A stretch of 64,000 bases of DNA from Verrucomicrobiaceae bacterium (GCA_016795465.1 JAEUHK010000062.1:62001-126000), one strand, 5' to 3'. Numbered from the stretch's first letter, positions 42,157-52,095 are shown. Notes: generated by a model from the letters alone, not told the origin. Translations and numbers: made by a program.

Positions 42157-42942
42157 TCAATGGCCGGCCAGCTTGCCATCGGCCACATGAACGGTGCCGC
42201 CGCGCACGGCGATGACCTCGCGGGCCTGCTCCACCGGCACATGACGCGGCGTAGTAGCGGGTGAACCCTGCGGCCGTGCCCAGCGAATGCCGTTCGCGAT
42301 GACACGCTGCACATCGGGATGGTGATAAATGGGATACACCTCATGCCCGGGGCTGAAATAGAAGATTCGACCGCTGCCGCGAGTCCATGTCGCGCCACTG
42401 CGGAAGACCTCGCCGCCTTGGAACCACGACACAAAGATCAGCTCGTCCGGCGTCGGGATGCCAAAGGGCTCGCCATACATCTCGGATTGCTCGATCTCGA
42501 TGCAGTCGCCGAGTCCCGCGGCGATGGGATGGCCCGGATTCACCACCCACACGCGTTCACGCTCGCCCGCCTCACGCCAGCACAGCGCACAGCTCGTGCC
42601 CATGAGGCGCTTGAAGAGCTTCGACCAGTGCCCGGAGTGCAAAACGATCAATCCCATGCCCGCGAGCACGCGTTGCTGCACGCGCGTCACCGTTTCATCG
42701 AGCACCTGATCATGCGCCGCATGCCCCCACCATAGCAAAACGTCCGTTTCATCGAGAATCGCCTGCGAAACACCCTGCTCCGGCTCATCGAGCGTCGCCG
42801 TGCGGATGATGAAATCGTCATGCACTCCCAAAACCTCCGCCAGCAGGCTGTGAATGCCTTTCGGGTACATGGCGGCCACCACGGGATTTTGACGTTCGTG
42901 CACAAATTCGTTCCAGATGGTGACGCGGATGGGTGTGGGCAT
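42157..42942 (-). CDS. ThuA-like protein
   Basis: The 261-residue protein from the ATG at 42942 has the ThuA fold (glutamine-amidotransferase-like): [20 protein letters not shown] at the start, [13 protein letters not shown] near residue 65, [14 protein letters not shown] near 95 and [14 protein letters not shown] near 195. ThuA family proteins are involved in sugar (trehalose/sucrose-derived) metabolism in rhizobia and occur widely in Verrucomicrobiota. The gene is convergent with the cyclase gene; their stops lie 8 bp apart. Confidence 0.88.
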   Translation of the reverse strand: MPTPIRVTIWNEFVHERQNPVVAAMYPKGIHSLLAEVLGVHDDFIIRTATLDEPEQGVSQAILDETDVLLWWGHAAHDQVLDETVTRVQQRVLAGMGLIVLHSGHWSKLFKRLMGTSCALCWREAGERERVWVVNPGHPIAAGLGDCIEIEQSEMYGEPFGIPTPDELIFVSWFQGGEVFRSGATWTRGSGRIFYFSPGHEVYPIYHHPDVQRVIANGIRWARPQGSPATTPRHVPVEQAREVIAVRGGTVHVADGKLAGH

Positions 42943-43107
42943 GGAGCTGATTGAAACGACCGCAATGAGGCGATCAAACGGGCATTTGAGCTTTAATCGC
43001 AAACCGCAAGCAGAGTGGGTACAAGTGTCGAAGGTCCTCACATCGCTCACGCTGAACCGCGAAAACGCCTTCCAGCGCATCTATGAGCAGCCGCTTTGAG
43101 GAGCACG

Positions 43108-44226
43108 CTAACATAAGCGACCGAGTGTTGTGCGACCGGGCGGCTCCGGCAGCACCATGATGTCTTCCATGGGGAGAGCATCTGGCTCCAGCCAATCATC
43201 GCCCAGATCGTTCTCATGGGGTTCAGGGTCATCCCGTGCGACACGGGACACTTCCTCGTTCTCCGCTTCCTCTTCGGGCGGCTCTACCGGTTGCTCTTCC
43301 GTGAGGTCCTCGTCGGCACTCGAAAGACCGGCAGCACCGGGCAAATCCGTCGGGGCGCTGGTTGGTTTGACCAGGTTTGACTGGGTTTGACTCTCCTTCG
43401 ATGCAGCAGGCGGATTTTTCGTGCTGTCGCCGCCTTCCGTGGAAGCGGAAGCCGTCTTTGCGGAAGGAGCCATCTTCAACCAAGCCTCCGTTCTTTCGAG
43501 CAAGGTGGCATCGTCTGGCGTGATCGGAATGCCGGCCTTGGCGTGGTATTTGATGCGGTCCGCCTTAATGAGTTCCTCATCCGCATGACCATAGAGGAGA
43601 GTGAGGAACTCGCGCAGTGCCTGCTCGGGATTGATCGCGTCCTGTGCCCGGAGTGCCCGCATGAAGGCCTGCGTCCACTCCCGCCACTGGGCGTGGGTGC
43701 GTTTCGTCTGCGCCTCCTGGGCCAGATGCAGCTCCGCCTTTTTGATTTCGAGCTGCTCGCACTCCAGCTTGAGACGGGCAGCGCTTTGGTCAAAGCGGCG
43801 CAGCGTTGCCACGGCCTCGTTCAGTTCCATCAGTTGGGCACGATGGCGCGGCTTGCTCCAGTCCTTCACCTGCATGGTGGTGGCGATGAGACTGGCAAAG
43901 CGCCCGGCCAGCAGGGCGGCCATGCGATCCGGCAGTTGGGGAGAGGCCGCCTCCAAGTTATCGGCCTCCTCAGTGAGCAGGCGCAGTTGGGCCAGCCGCT
44001 CCTGCCTGGCCTCCCACTCCCGGAAGCCGCCCTGCCGCCACTCGGACAGGTTCTGCTTCAGGATCGGGCGGCCTTCAAACTCCCGCACCAGCACTTCCAG
44101 CACCTCCGGCAGAGTGTGCAGCCAGCGGAGCAGGGTTTCACTAGGCTCCCCATCCGCGAGGCGCTGGTTGAGCTGCTCGCGGATGGCCTTGGGCAGGCGG
44201 GCGATTTTTCCAATGCGTGCCTTCAT
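43108..44226 (-). CDS. Conserved hypothetical protein, N-terminus Mu gp27/DUF3486-like
   Basis: The 372-residue protein begins with IGKIARLPKAIREQLNQRL and SETLLRWLHTLPEVLEVL, which resemble the DNA-binding N-terminus of the phage Mu gp27 (DUF3486) type. A long helical, probably coiled-coil middle (residues 90-190) follows. The acidic, proline-rich C-terminus (PVEPPEEEAENEE, DDWLEPDALPMED) is probably disordered. I chose the ATG at 44226, 4 nt after the KTSC stop; an upstream ATG at 44262 would overlap that gene. It is the last gene of the WYL-led operon. The phage link is a resemblance only. Confidence 0.65.
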   Translation of the reverse strand: MKARIGKIARLPKAIREQLNQRLADGEPSETLLRWLHTLPEVLEVLVREFEGRPILKQNLSEWRQGGFREWEARQERLAQLRLLTEEADNLEAASPQLPDRMAALLAGRFASLIATTMQVKDWSKPRHRAQLMELNEAVATLRRFDQSAARLKLECEQLEIKKAELHLAQEAQTKRTHAQWREWTQAFMRALRAQDAINPEQALREFLTLLYGHADEELIKADRIKYHAKAGIPITPDDATLLERTEAWLKMAPSAKTASASTEGGDSTKNPPAASKESQTQSNLVKPTSAPTDLPGAAGLSSADEDLTEEQPVEPPEEEAENEEVSRVARDDPEPHENDLGDDWLEPDALPMEDIMVLPEPPGRTTLGRLC

Positions 44227-44230
44227 GCGT

Positions 44231-44425
44231 TCAGAGGGAGTAGCGGCCACGGATTTTCTCATGGTAGTAGGTGCCGGGGGAGGAGGCGCGCAGCAGGCCG
44301 AGGAACACAGACTCAGGCACGCGGTAGAAGGTGTAAGGCCCGTGGTCCGGAAACCAGATGTAGAGCCTGCGATTGGCGGGATCGTAGTCCGCCGCCTTGA
44401 TGGACGTGGAGTTCAGGTGGTACAT
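44231..44425 (-). CDS. KTSC-domain small protein
   Basis: The 64-residue protein from the ATG at 44425 is almost entirely a KTSC domain (SIKAADYDPANRRLYIWF, YTFYRVPESVFLGLLRAS, YYHEKIRGRYSL), named after lysyl-tRNA synthetase-linked KTSC proteins. The fold is a small beta/helix unit of unknown function, often found next to mobile or defence genes. The upstream part of the long frame is unconserved. It lies between the unknown 350-residue gene and the DUF3486-like gene in one operon. Confidence 0.8.
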   Translation of the reverse strand: MYHLNSTSIKAADYDPANRRLYIWFPDHGPYTFYRVPESVFLGLLRASSPGTYYHEKIRGRYSL

Positions 44426-44478
44426 GTGGCGACAGCTACCTGCCACCGCCATCCAGTCTTCCGAACGCGAAACGCTTC

Positions 44479-45531
44479 TTATTCGGAAGATTCGTCCTCC
44501 AGGCCTCTGGTCATCGCCTGTGCCACCTTCCAGCCTGCTGGGTGTCCATCTGGACTGCTTTTGTCCTGATTGGACTTCGCCTTCTTCAGCCCAAGTGCTT
44601 TCTGTCGATAATCCGCAAAGGCCTTGTCCTCGTTCAAAGGATACTCTTCCGGGCATTCGCCCACCTGGCGGATCAGCAGACGCATGTCGCGGTCCGTCCA
44701 ATGGTAACGTGTCAGGAGAGGCCACCAGTGGATGGCCAGTTGATCGACTTGTGGTCTTTTCAGCGAGCCCCATTTCTCGTTCGATTGTGCCTGGCCGATC
44801 AGGCCGAGTTCTGGTTTGCCGGAAAACCGGGTCGCCATCTTGCCGTGCCGGAACTGCCACCATGCTTTGCCGTTTGTATCCAGATTAGCATGATTACGCT
44901 GGATCAATCCGAGTTGGTAAAGCTCCCGCTGCTCCTGGGATGGCTGCAAAAGCCTCGGGGCAATGATCGCCGAGAAATGCGTATTCCAATGGATGATGGC
45001 TTCCAGCCATTCGGCCATGCGTTGGAAAAGATACCGCATCTTACGGAACAGCTCGTCTTGAGTCAGCGCTTGTTCGGCTCCGGCGGCGATACGTTCACTG
45101 ATGGAAACTGGCTTTCCATACCGGTCCTCTAGCGTCACCAAGTTCAAGATGTGTTTGATGTGGGTACTTTCAGGAGCGTCACAGTTCGAGAAGCGCGAGA
45201 GGGCATTTAGAATGCCGCGCAACTCATCCGGTCTAGCATGGCCGAAAATTCTGCGCCAGGATTCCCAGGCGATGCCGGTTTGAAGATGCCGCTTCCCACT
45301 CTTGTTCTCGGCATAGTGTTCCACGGTGGACAGCGTCACATCCCCTACCCAAGCCTCGATCATGAAAGCGAGGAGGTAAAACGGATCCTGCTTCGCCTCG
45401 CCATAAGCATGGCATTCTTCCCATGAAGTGAATGGTGGAAGGTTTTCGGGCTGTTCCATTTTCATGGCATCAACGAATGAGTTTCTACGAACGTGAGCGT
45501 CCGCGCTCCCGTCTTTCTTCGTTTCAAGCAT
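44479..45531 (-). CDS. Hypothetical protein of the WYL operon
   Basis: From the ATG at 45531, which overlaps the WYL regulator stop by 8 nt, the protein has 350 residues. I recognise no family. It is mostly helical, with Trp-rich segments (EAIIHWNTHF, KAWWQFRHGKMA, LAIHWWPLLTRYHWTDRD) and a basic C-terminus. There is no signal peptide or clear membrane segment. Being the first gene after a WYL regulator suggests that it is the main regulated product of the operon. Confidence 0.65.
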   Translation of the reverse strand: MLETKKDGSADAHVRRNSFVDAMKMEQPENLPPFTSWEECHAYGEAKQDPFYLLAFMIEAWVGDVTLSTVEHYAENKSGKRHLQTGIAWESWRRIFGHARPDELRGILNALSRFSNCDAPESTHIKHILNLVTLEDRYGKPVSISERIAAGAEQALTQDELFRKMRYLFQRMAEWLEAIIHWNTHFSAIIAPRLLQPSQEQRELYQLGLIQRNHANLDTNGKAWWQFRHGKMATRFSGKPELGLIGQAQSNEKWGSLKRPQVDQLAIHWWPLLTRYHWTDRDMRLLIRQVGECPEEYPLNEDKAFADYRQKALGLKKAKSNQDKSSPDGHPAGWKVAQAMTRGLEDESSE

Positions 45532-46561
45532 CCAGCATGGCGCGGGCCTCGGCGTGGACGGCGTCCCGGAGCTTCTTGGGCGACACGACTTTGGCGTGGC
45601 GGCCGAAGCCGAGCACCCAGCGGGTGATCTCCTCCATCCCGGCCAGTTCCGCGCGGAATTCGATCTCGCTGCCATCGTCCTTCAGCGGGGTGATCTTCTG
45701 GCTGCGGTGCCAGCGACGTTCGGCCACATAGCGGGCGGCCCAGCCGGTGAGGCGGATGCAGGCTTCAAAGCTCCCCGCCTCCGCACCGTAGCTCCACACG
45801 CCGAAGCCGCTGCTCAGGTGATCGCGGATGCTGAAGGAGGCATCGGCCACGAAGCGGTTTTTGAGCACCTCCAGGCCGCGGATGCGCTGGAGGGCAAAGG
45901 TGCGCCAGTCCCCGCGGGCCAGATCATGCCCGATGAGATACCAGCCATTCATCACCTGGCCCACGTGGTAAGGCTGCACGCGGCGCAGCTCGCCCCGGCC
46001 AGCACCGCTCAGCTTGTGGTAGGAGAAGGCCACCTCCTGGCGGTTCAGCGTCGCGTCCAGCAGCGAGGAAAAGAGGGCCGCATCCACCCGCATCACCCCG
46101 GCATCCTTCACCGAGCAGGCGGCATGCAGGTCCTGCCAGTGGATGGACACCGCCTCCGGGCAGGCCCCGGCGATCTTGTTGAGGCTCTCCGCCACCTGCT
46201 TGTAGAGAGGCGTGCCGCGCAGGGGCTCCAGTGCCTTCAGCGCCACAAACAGCGCCACCAGCTCGCCCCGGGAGAGCTGCATCGGGGCGAACTCGCTCAC
46301 CGGCCGGGTGAAGTAATAGCCATGCTGCTTGTCGTCATACTCCAGCGGCAGGTTCTTCATCACCTGCAGGTGCGTGATGTCGCGCTGGATGCTCTTCGCG
46401 GAGACTTCCAGCTCCGCCGCCAGCGTCTGGCAGTTCGGATACTTGCCGGAGGCGATGATGCTGATGATGCGGCCGATGCGCCAGTCCACCGTGCGGCGGA
46501 CACCGAGGTGCGGAGAACTCTGGACACGGGTTGAACGAGACAGGGAACGCGGGCGTGGCAT
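45524..46561 (-). CDS. WYL-domain transcriptional regulator
   Basis: The 345-residue protein has an N-terminal winged helix-turn-helix (residues 26-75, CQTLAAELEVSAKSIQRDIT) and a WYL-type domain with the RRVQPYHVGQVMNGWYLIGH block, where G-W-Y-L replaces the usual W-Y-L core, followed by FALQRIRGLEVL. WYL proteins often bind nucleic-acid ligands and regulate defence or DNA-damage genes. Here it leads an operon of three other genes next to the CRISPR locus. It is divergent from a small plus-strand gene. Confidence 0.88.
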   Translation of the reverse strand: MPRPRSLSRSTRVQSSPHLGVRRTVDWRIGRIISIIASGKYPNCQTLAAELEVSAKSIQRDITHLQVMKNLPLEYDDKQHGYYFTRPVSEFAPMQLSRGELVALFVALKALEPLRGTPLYKQVAESLNKIAGACPEAVSIHWQDLHAACSVKDAGVMRVDAALFSSLLDATLNRQEVAFSYHKLSGAGRGELRRVQPYHVGQVMNGWYLIGHDLARGDWRTFALQRIRGLEVLKNRFVADASFSIRDHLSSGFGVWSYGAEAGSFEACIRLTGWAARYVAERRWHRSQKITPLKDDGSEIEFRAELAGMEEITRWVLGFGRHAKVVSPKKLRDAVHAEARAMLDA

Positions 46562-46656
46562 GGTGGAGAGCTTAAGGATTCTGAACTAAAAAAGCACAAA
46601 AAGTTCGGGGTGTCAGCCAGCAAGTGTCCCACCCCCGGTGGCAGAATGCCGGCGTC

Positions 46657-46950
46657 ATGAGTCCTTCTCCCTTTCCCATCGGGCACCAGGTTGTGTGCCT
46701 GCATGATCAGTTTCAGGCCGCTGTGTTCGAAGTTTTCGACGCCGTGCCGAAGGCCGACCAAGTGTACACCATCTCGGAGATCTTTTGGGCGAAGGAGCAC
46801 GGGACCGGACGGGACATGCTGAGCGTCCGCCTCGTGGAAATTCCGCCGATCAACCCAGGCTTCGGAGGCTTCTCCCTCTGGCGCTTCCGCCTGCTGGAGG
46901 ACGCCGAGGCACTCGCCGCGCTCCAGCAGGCGCTCGCCCTCGCGGCCTGA
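46657..46950 (+). CDS. Small conserved hypothetical protein
   Basis: The 97-residue protein starts at 46657 (IGHQVVCLHDQFQAAVFEVF). It has a conserved-looking middle (ADQVYTISEIFWAKEHGTGR) and end (GGFSLWRFRLLEDAEALAA). This layout, with a short beta start, a YTI/YTV motif and a final phrase like FxLxRFRxL, resembles a small protein family of unknown role common in proteobacterial and verrucomicrobial genomes. The gene is divergent from the WYL regulator. Confidence 0.65.
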   Translation: MSPSPFPIGHQVVCLHDQFQAAVFEVFDAVPKADQVYTISEIFWAKEHGTGRDMLSVRLVEIPPINPGFGGFSLWRFRLLEDAEALAALQQALALAA

Positions 46951-46968
46951 GCCTCCATTTCAACACCA

Positions 46969-47086
46969 GCGGGCAGGAGTGCCCGCGCTCCTCTCTAACC
47001 AAACACCACGACCAAGAACCTCATCAACCCAGACGGAAGACTCACGTCGTCCGCTGCACCCTGAAACAGCGGGCAGGAGTGCCCGC
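46969..47086. repeat. Two GCGGGCAGGAGTGCCCGC palindromes before the VWA gene
   Basis: The palindrome occurs at 46969-46986 and again at 47069-47086, both followed by GCTCCTC. The same core forms the in-frame repeat in recD2 and a variant after the CRISPR array (60094-60117). The second copy is followed by tandem GAACTACGAACTACGAACC-type repeats up to the VWA start. Confidence 0.85.
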
Positions 47087-47128
47087 GCTCCTCCCGAACT
47101 ACGAACTACGAACCACGAACCGAGAACC

Positions 47129-47797
47129 ATGAGCAACGAAAAACACATCGAAATCGCCTACATCCTCGACCGCTCGGGCTCCATGCAGCCCATGCAGGAG
47201 CCCGCCGTCGCTGCCTTCAATGACTTCCTCAAGGCCCAGCTCGCCGTGCCGGGCGAGGCGCGGCTCACGCTTGTGCAGTTTGACGACTGCTACGAGGTGC
47301 CTGTGGCCTCCTTGTGCCTTCAGGACGTGCCGCAGCTCACCGCCGCCACCTATGTGCCGCGTGGCAGCACGGCCCTGCTCGATGCCATCGGCCGCACCAT
47401 CCGGGATCTCGACATCCGCCTGCAAAAGCTGCCGCCTGCGCACCAGCCGGCCAAGGTCATCCTCGCCATCTTCACCGACGGAGAAGAAAACGCCTCCACC
47501 GAATACAGCGCCAAACACATCAGCGACCTCATCCGCCTGTATCGGGATACGAAAGGCTGGGAGTTCCTCTTCCTCGCGGCCAACCAGGACGCCATCGCCA
47601 GCGCGGCGAAGATGAACGTCGGTGCCGGCCTCGCTGGAAACGTCGCCTTCAGCGCCAGTGGCATTCGCTCCACCGGCAAGGCGCTGGCCCGGAAGGTGCG
47701 GGCCTCCCGTTTGAAGGCCACCGGCCAGATGGACGCGGCCGCGACCGCCGATGACGCGAAGAGCCTCGATGAGGTGCTGCGGGAGGAGGAGAAATAA
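47129..47797 (+). CDS. von Willebrand factor A domain protein
   Basis: The 222-residue protein from the ATG at 47129 has the metal-ion-dependent adhesion site (MIDAS): DRSGSM at residues 14-19, later conserved Thr in PRGSTALLDAIG, and IFTDGEENAS near 120. There is no signal peptide, so it is probably cytoplasmic, as in VWA proteins that cooperate with AAA ATPases or phosphatases; none adjoins. It precedes the CRISPR operon by 214 bp and is not clearly linked. Confidence 0.85.
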   Translation: MSNEKHIEIAYILDRSGSMQPMQEPAVAAFNDFLKAQLAVPGEARLTLVQFDDCYEVPVASLCLQDVPQLTAATYVPRGSTALLDAIGRTIRDLDIRLQKLPPAHQPAKVILAIFTDGEENASTEYSAKHISDLIRLYRDTKGWEFLFLAANQDAIASAAKMNVGAGLAGNVAFSASGIRSTGKALARKVRASRLKATGQMDAAATADDAKSLDEVLREEEK

Positions 47798-48011
47798 GCA
47801 AGACCAGGGGACTTTGAGACCTGGAGACGGGAGATCAGAGAGTCCGTGGTCAGGAGTCCGTCTTTCGCATCCTTCATCGTCATGAAACCATCTCATCCTC
47901 TTCAGATGCTTGAAGCCACCCCAGAACGTCTCCGCGTGATGGCGGTGTGAATGGTGTTGAACTTCTACGAAACTAACCTGTGTTCATCCAAAACAAAGTT
48001 TAACCTGACCC

Positions 48012-50588
48012 ATGCAGTATTTCTGGGCCAAAACCCTCTCCAACGGCGATCCCGGCATCTCGGTGCGGGATCACTGTCTGAACGTCGGATGCGTGGCGGA
48101 GGCATTGATGGAACGGCTACCGCAGAAGGTGAAGGCTATGCTCCCGCGAGGGGCTGCGACATTGGCAGCTCTGCATGATGTGGGGAAAATCAGCGCGGGG
48201 TTTCAGTCAAAGTGCTCGATCTATTTGCAGGACGCGGGGCTTTCTGATCGGGCCGCTGCGGAGCGCTGGGCCGATCCTTCGTTCACCGACCGTGACCATG
48301 CCAAAATCTCCCAGTGCTACATCGAGCCTCACCTGGGCCGTGCAGGGCGCTGGGCTTTCGCCGTGGGGGCGCATCATGGCACGATCTACACCCGGCTGGA
48401 TGGCTTGTTTCGTCCAAAGGACATTCCCGCATGTCGTGAATGGGAAAAAGAGGGCCGCGATACCTTGCTGGCGGAGTTCACGGCTCGTTTCGGTGCTTTG
48501 CCGACGGCGAAACCGCAGGAGGACCATGAAGACCTCTGGCTGCTCGCGGGTTTGATTGCCGTCGCAGACTGGATGGGGTCCAACGAAGACTTCTTTCCGA
48601 ACGATCGCGGACTCGGAGATGAAGCAAGTGCGCAGCGGGCCAGAGAGACGCTGGAGAAAATGCGCTGGGGAGGCGGCAAGATGCGTTCGCATTCGTTCTC
48701 GGCTCTGTTTGGCGATAAGCCGCCTTATCCCCTGCAAGAGGCCATCCATGAGCAGGCGCAGCGGCCAGGGCTTTACATTGTGGAAGGCCCGATGGGCTGC
48801 GGGAAGACAGAGGCGGCGCTTTGGGCCGCTCATCGGCTGCATGAGGCAGAGGAAAACACGGGGCTCTACTTTGCCCTGCCCACGCAGGTGACGAGCAATC
48901 GCATTCATCAGCGGGTGGAGCGCTTCTTGGCAAAGGCACTCGATGAACAGGCGAATTTCCGGCTCGCGCACGGGGCTTCATGGTTGAGTGACAAACAGGC
49001 CCTGCTGCTCCAGCCTGCGGATGCCGGTGACACTGAAAGCAGCGAGCACGTGCAGGAAGGGCGTTCCTGGTTTGCATCTGCCAAACATGCGCTGCTAGCA
49101 CGCTACGGCGTGGGCACGGTGGATCAGGCTTTGCAGGGCGTAGTGGCGGTGAAGCACTTCTTTGTGCGGCGCTTCGGTCTCGCGGGGAAGGTCGTCGTGC
49201 TCGATGAAGTTCACAGCTACGATGTCTATACCGGCACGCTGATCACGCATTTGATTCGTGAGTTGCTGGCCCTGCGGTGCACCGTGATTGTGCTCTCCGC
49301 CACGCTCACGAAAGAACGCCGGGCCGAGCTGATCGCTGCCGCTGGTGGTGATGCAGAGGCCGTGCGCTCGCAGGCCTATCCGCTGCTCACGGTGGCTTGT
49401 GCTGGCGAGCCCTTGATCGAGCAAGCGGTGGAGCCTCCGCCGGAGCGGCACCTCACGCTGCGCTACTGTCACCTGGAGCCCCAGGAAGTTTTGCAGGAGT
49501 GCCTGCACCGAGCCGAGCAGGGCCAGCATGTGCTCTATCTTCGAAATACAGTGGCCGAGGCCCAAGATGCCTGCCGCATGGCTCAAGGCATGTCGCGGGA
49601 AGGTCGCGTGGAGATCGGCCTGCTGCATTCCCGCTTTCCGTTCTTCCGCCGGGAAGAGCTGGAGGGGGAATGGCTGGAGCGTCTCGGCACGCAGCGGGCG
49701 CTGGATGGCAAAGGCTCGCTGCTGGTGGCCACGCAGGTTGTCGAGCAGAGCGTGGACATTGATCTCGACTTCATCGTCAGCGATCTGGCACCGACCGACA
49801 TGCTGCTCCAGCGCATGGGCCGGCTGTGGCGGCATGCACGCACGGATCGTTGCGGAGCCGTGCAGGAATTTTGGATCAATGCGCCTGTGCTGCCGGAGGA
49901 TGCCGATGCCAACGCTTTGAAAAAAGCCCTCGGCAAGTCCGGCAAGGTCTATGCTCCCTATGTGCTGCTGCGTTCGGCGGAGGTGTTCGCTTCTCGCACG
50001 AGCTTGGTGCTGCCCACGCACATTCGGCAGGTGCTGGAGGCCACCTATGGTCATCAGGCGGAGGAGACGGAGCCGTCTTCTTGGAAGGAGCTGCGTGAGG
50101 TACTGCGACAAGACCTCGAAGAACAAAAAGCGCTCGCTGACTCCGCCACGAAGGTGCTTGGCCAGCAATCGCGAAAGGACGCCGAAGGCCTCCTCACCCG
50201 TCGGAATGGTGCCCCCACTCGCGATCTCATTCTCCTGAGTGCCTGTGAACGAAAAGACGCCGACCACTGGCAGCTCACCGGACTCGATGGCGAAACCGTG
50301 ACTGCCTCGGCGTTTCAATGGCGCTTCGATGTGGCAAAGCTGCTTTCCCGCCATTTGGTTCGAGTGCCGCGATACCAAGTGCCCCGCCAGGACATGCCAC
50401 CCTGGCTCAAGCTGCACACGCATGGCCCTACCTCCTTCGCGCTGGTGCAGATCGGCGGCGATTGCCTTTTCCCAGACGCGCAGGAGGACGGCGCACTGGC
50501 TTTTTGCCGGTGTCTCGGTCTCTACGCCAAACCCGGAGCCAAACCCATTTACCACGAACCCGACGACGACGATGAATTTGACGACTGA
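48012..50588 (+). CDS. cas3: CRISPR-associated helicase/nuclease Cas3 (type I-E)
   Basis: The 858-residue protein has an N-terminal HD nuclease with His21, His55-Asp56 (LHDVGK) and His121-His122 (GAHHG), then an SF2 helicase with Walker A GPMGCGKTEAA near residues 259-269, a DEVH box (VVLDEVHSYD, 398-401), SATLT near 430 and the late QRMGRLWRH motif. Cas3 is recruited by Cascade to the R-loop and degrades the displaced strand. The acidic end (DDDDEFDD) overlaps the start of cse1. It is the first gene of an eight-gene operon. Confidence 0.93.
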   Translation: MQYFWAKTLSNGDPGISVRDHCLNVGCVAEALMERLPQKVKAMLPRGAATLAALHDVGKISAGFQSKCSIYLQDAGLSDRAAAERWADPSFTDRDHAKISQCYIEPHLGRAGRWAFAVGAHHGTIYTRLDGLFRPKDIPACREWEKEGRDTLLAEFTARFGALPTAKPQEDHEDLWLLAGLIAVADWMGSNEDFFPNDRGLGDEASAQRARETLEKMRWGGGKMRSHSFSALFGDKPPYPLQEAIHEQAQRPGLYIVEGPMGCGKTEAALWAAHRLHEAEENTGLYFALPTQVTSNRIHQRVERFLAKALDEQANFRLAHGASWLSDKQALLLQPADAGDTESSEHVQEGRSWFASAKHALLARYGVGTVDQALQGVVAVKHFFVRRFGLAGKVVVLDEVHSYDVYTGTLITHLIRELLALRCTVIVLSATLTKERRAELIAAAGGDAEAVRSQAYPLLTVACAGEPLIEQAVEPPPERHLTLRYCHLEPQEVLQECLHRAEQGQHVLYLRNTVAEAQDACRMAQGMSREGRVEIGLLHSRFPFFRREELEGEWLERLGTQRALDGKGSLLVATQVVEQSVDIDLDFIVSDLAPTDMLLQRMGRLWRHARTDRCGAVQEFWINAPVLPEDADANALKKALGKSGKVYAPYVLLRSAEVFASRTSLVLPTHIRQVLEATYGHQAEETEPSSWKELREVLRQDLEEQKALADSATKVLGQQSRKDAEGLLTRRNGAPTRDLILLSACERKDADHWQLTGLDGETVTASAFQWRFDVAKLLSRHLVRVPRYQVPRQDMPPWLKLHTHGPTSFALVQIGGDCLFPDAQEDGALAFCRCLGLYAKPGAKPIYHEPDDDDEFDD

Positions 50589-52095
50589 TCCCTGGGTGCC
50601 GGTGCTAGACCGCCAAGGCACCCGCCAACTTCTCTCGCTGCAAGACCTCTTCGCCCAAGCGCATGAGCTGAGAGACCTCGCGGTGAAACCGCATGAAAAA
50701 ATCGCCCTGCTGCGCTTGCTCATCTGCATCACGCAGGCGTCGCTGAATGGCCCCGATGATCACAGCGACTGGAAATCGTGCCGTGACGACATCCAGCCGA
50801 AGGTGAAGGACTACTTGGAGAAGTGGAAGAGCAGCTTTGAACTGTTCGGCGACGGCCCGCGCTTCCTTCAAGTGCCGGGATTAAAAGCGGCCAAGGAAGA
50901 CGATGAAGGCAATGCGGCAACGAAGCTCGATCTCACGCTCGCCTCGGGGAACAATGCTTCCCTCTTTGACAATGCGGCGGGTATTTTGCGGCCAGTGAAG
51001 CCGGAGCGCCTCGCGCTGACGCTGCTCACGTTTCAGTGCTTCTCTCCAGGGGGGCGCATCGGGGTGGCGAAATGGAATGGTGCTGATACCGCTGGCAAGG
51101 GCTCGTCCAATCATGCGCCCTGCACGCCTTCGAGCATGTTGCACACCTACTTGATCGGCGAGTCCCTGCTGGAAACGATCCACTTGAACCTGCTCGACAA
51201 AGAAGAGGCCAAGCACCTTGGCGCGGGTGGCTGGGGCAAGCCGGTGTGGGAACTGCCCGTGACTTCGCTGGCAGAGAAAGCCGCCATTGCCAATGCTACC
51301 ACAAGTTACTTGGGCCGTCTGGTGCCGCTGAGCCGCGCCATTCGTCTGGAGCCGGAGGGGCGCAGCTTGATTCTCGCGAATGGCATCGACTATCCGCTGC
51401 TGCCCATCTACCGGGAGCCTGCGGCCACGGTCATTTTGCGAGATGAAGAGCCAGCGGTGATCGGCATTTCACTCGGGCGCAGCATTTGGCGACAACTTGC
51501 GAGCATATCGATGAAGCGAATCGCCCAGAACAATCCGCAATCGGGGCCGCGTGCCTTAATGAACGTGCCCGAAGACCGCCGCAGCACGCTCTGGATCGGA
51601 GCGCTCGCCACGGACAAGGCCAAGATCGAAGATGTGGTCGAAGCGGCTTATGAACTGGCCCCGATTCTCTTCGAGGATGAAGGCCGTAAATGCTACGAGT
51701 CCGGCGTGGCTCATGCGGACGCCTGGAGCGAGGCGCTGTCCAAGAGTGTGAAAGCCTGCGCAGCCACGCTGAAACTGGAACCGGTGCCTTACGAGCGAGC
51801 GCGGCACTTTTATTGGACGGCGGTGGAGCAGCATGTGCCGCTGCTTCTAAAAGCAGCCGAGAGTCCCGCGACGGTGGGCGATTGGAAAGAGACCGAATGG
51901 GGCAGGAAGCTCCGCGAAGCCGCCGAGGATGCCTACGAGCACGCTTGTCCCGCGCAAACACCCCGCCAGATCGAGGCTTTTGCCATCGGGCGCGGCTTTC
52001 TCTTCCTGCCAAAGCCGGACACCGGCGATGGCAAAAAAGCCAAGGGAAGCGCCAATCCGAAGAAAGGCAGCAAATCCGCCGCTGCAGCATCCTGA
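50572..52095 (+). CDS. cse1: Cascade large subunit Cse1 (Cas8e)
   Basis: The 507-residue protein from the ATG at 50572 overlaps cas3 by 17 nt. It starts MNLTTDPWVPVLDR, the classical Cse1 opening (TDPWIPV), and has the block HAPCTPSSMLHTYLIGESLLETI and the helical C-terminal bundle. Cse1 recognises the PAM and recruits Cas3. The Lys/Ala-rich tail (KAKGSANPKKGSKSAAAAS) is an unusual extension. The upstream part of the long open frame lies inside cas3 and is not used. Confidence 0.92.
   Translation: MNLTTDPWVPVLDRQGTRQLLSLQDLFAQAHELRDLAVKPHEKIALLRLLICITQASLNGPDDHSDWKSCRDDIQPKVKDYLEKWKSSFELFGDGPRFLQVPGLKAAKEDDEGNAATKLDLTLASGNNASLFDNAAGILRPVKPERLALTLLTFQCFSPGGRIGVAKWNGADTAGKGSSNHAPCTPSSMLHTYLIGESLLETIHLNLLDKEEAKHLGAGGWGKPVWELPVTSLAEKAAIANATTSYLGRLVPLSRAIRLEPEGRSLILANGIDYPLLPIYREPAATVILRDEEPAVIGISLGRSIWRQLASISMKRIAQNNPQSGPRALMNVPEDRRSTLWIGALATDKAKIEDVVEAAYELAPILFEDEGRKCYESGVAHADAWSEALSKSVKACAATLKLEPVPYERARHFYWTAVEQHVPLLLKAAESPATVGDWKETEWGRKLREAAEDAYEHACPAQTPRQIEAFAIGRGFLFLPKPDTGDGKKAKGSANPKKGSKSAAAAS

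Noticed and set aside
47798..48011. Promoter of the cas operon
   Set aside because: A TTGAAC at 47957 is present, but no -10 box lies at the proper spacing. No call was made.
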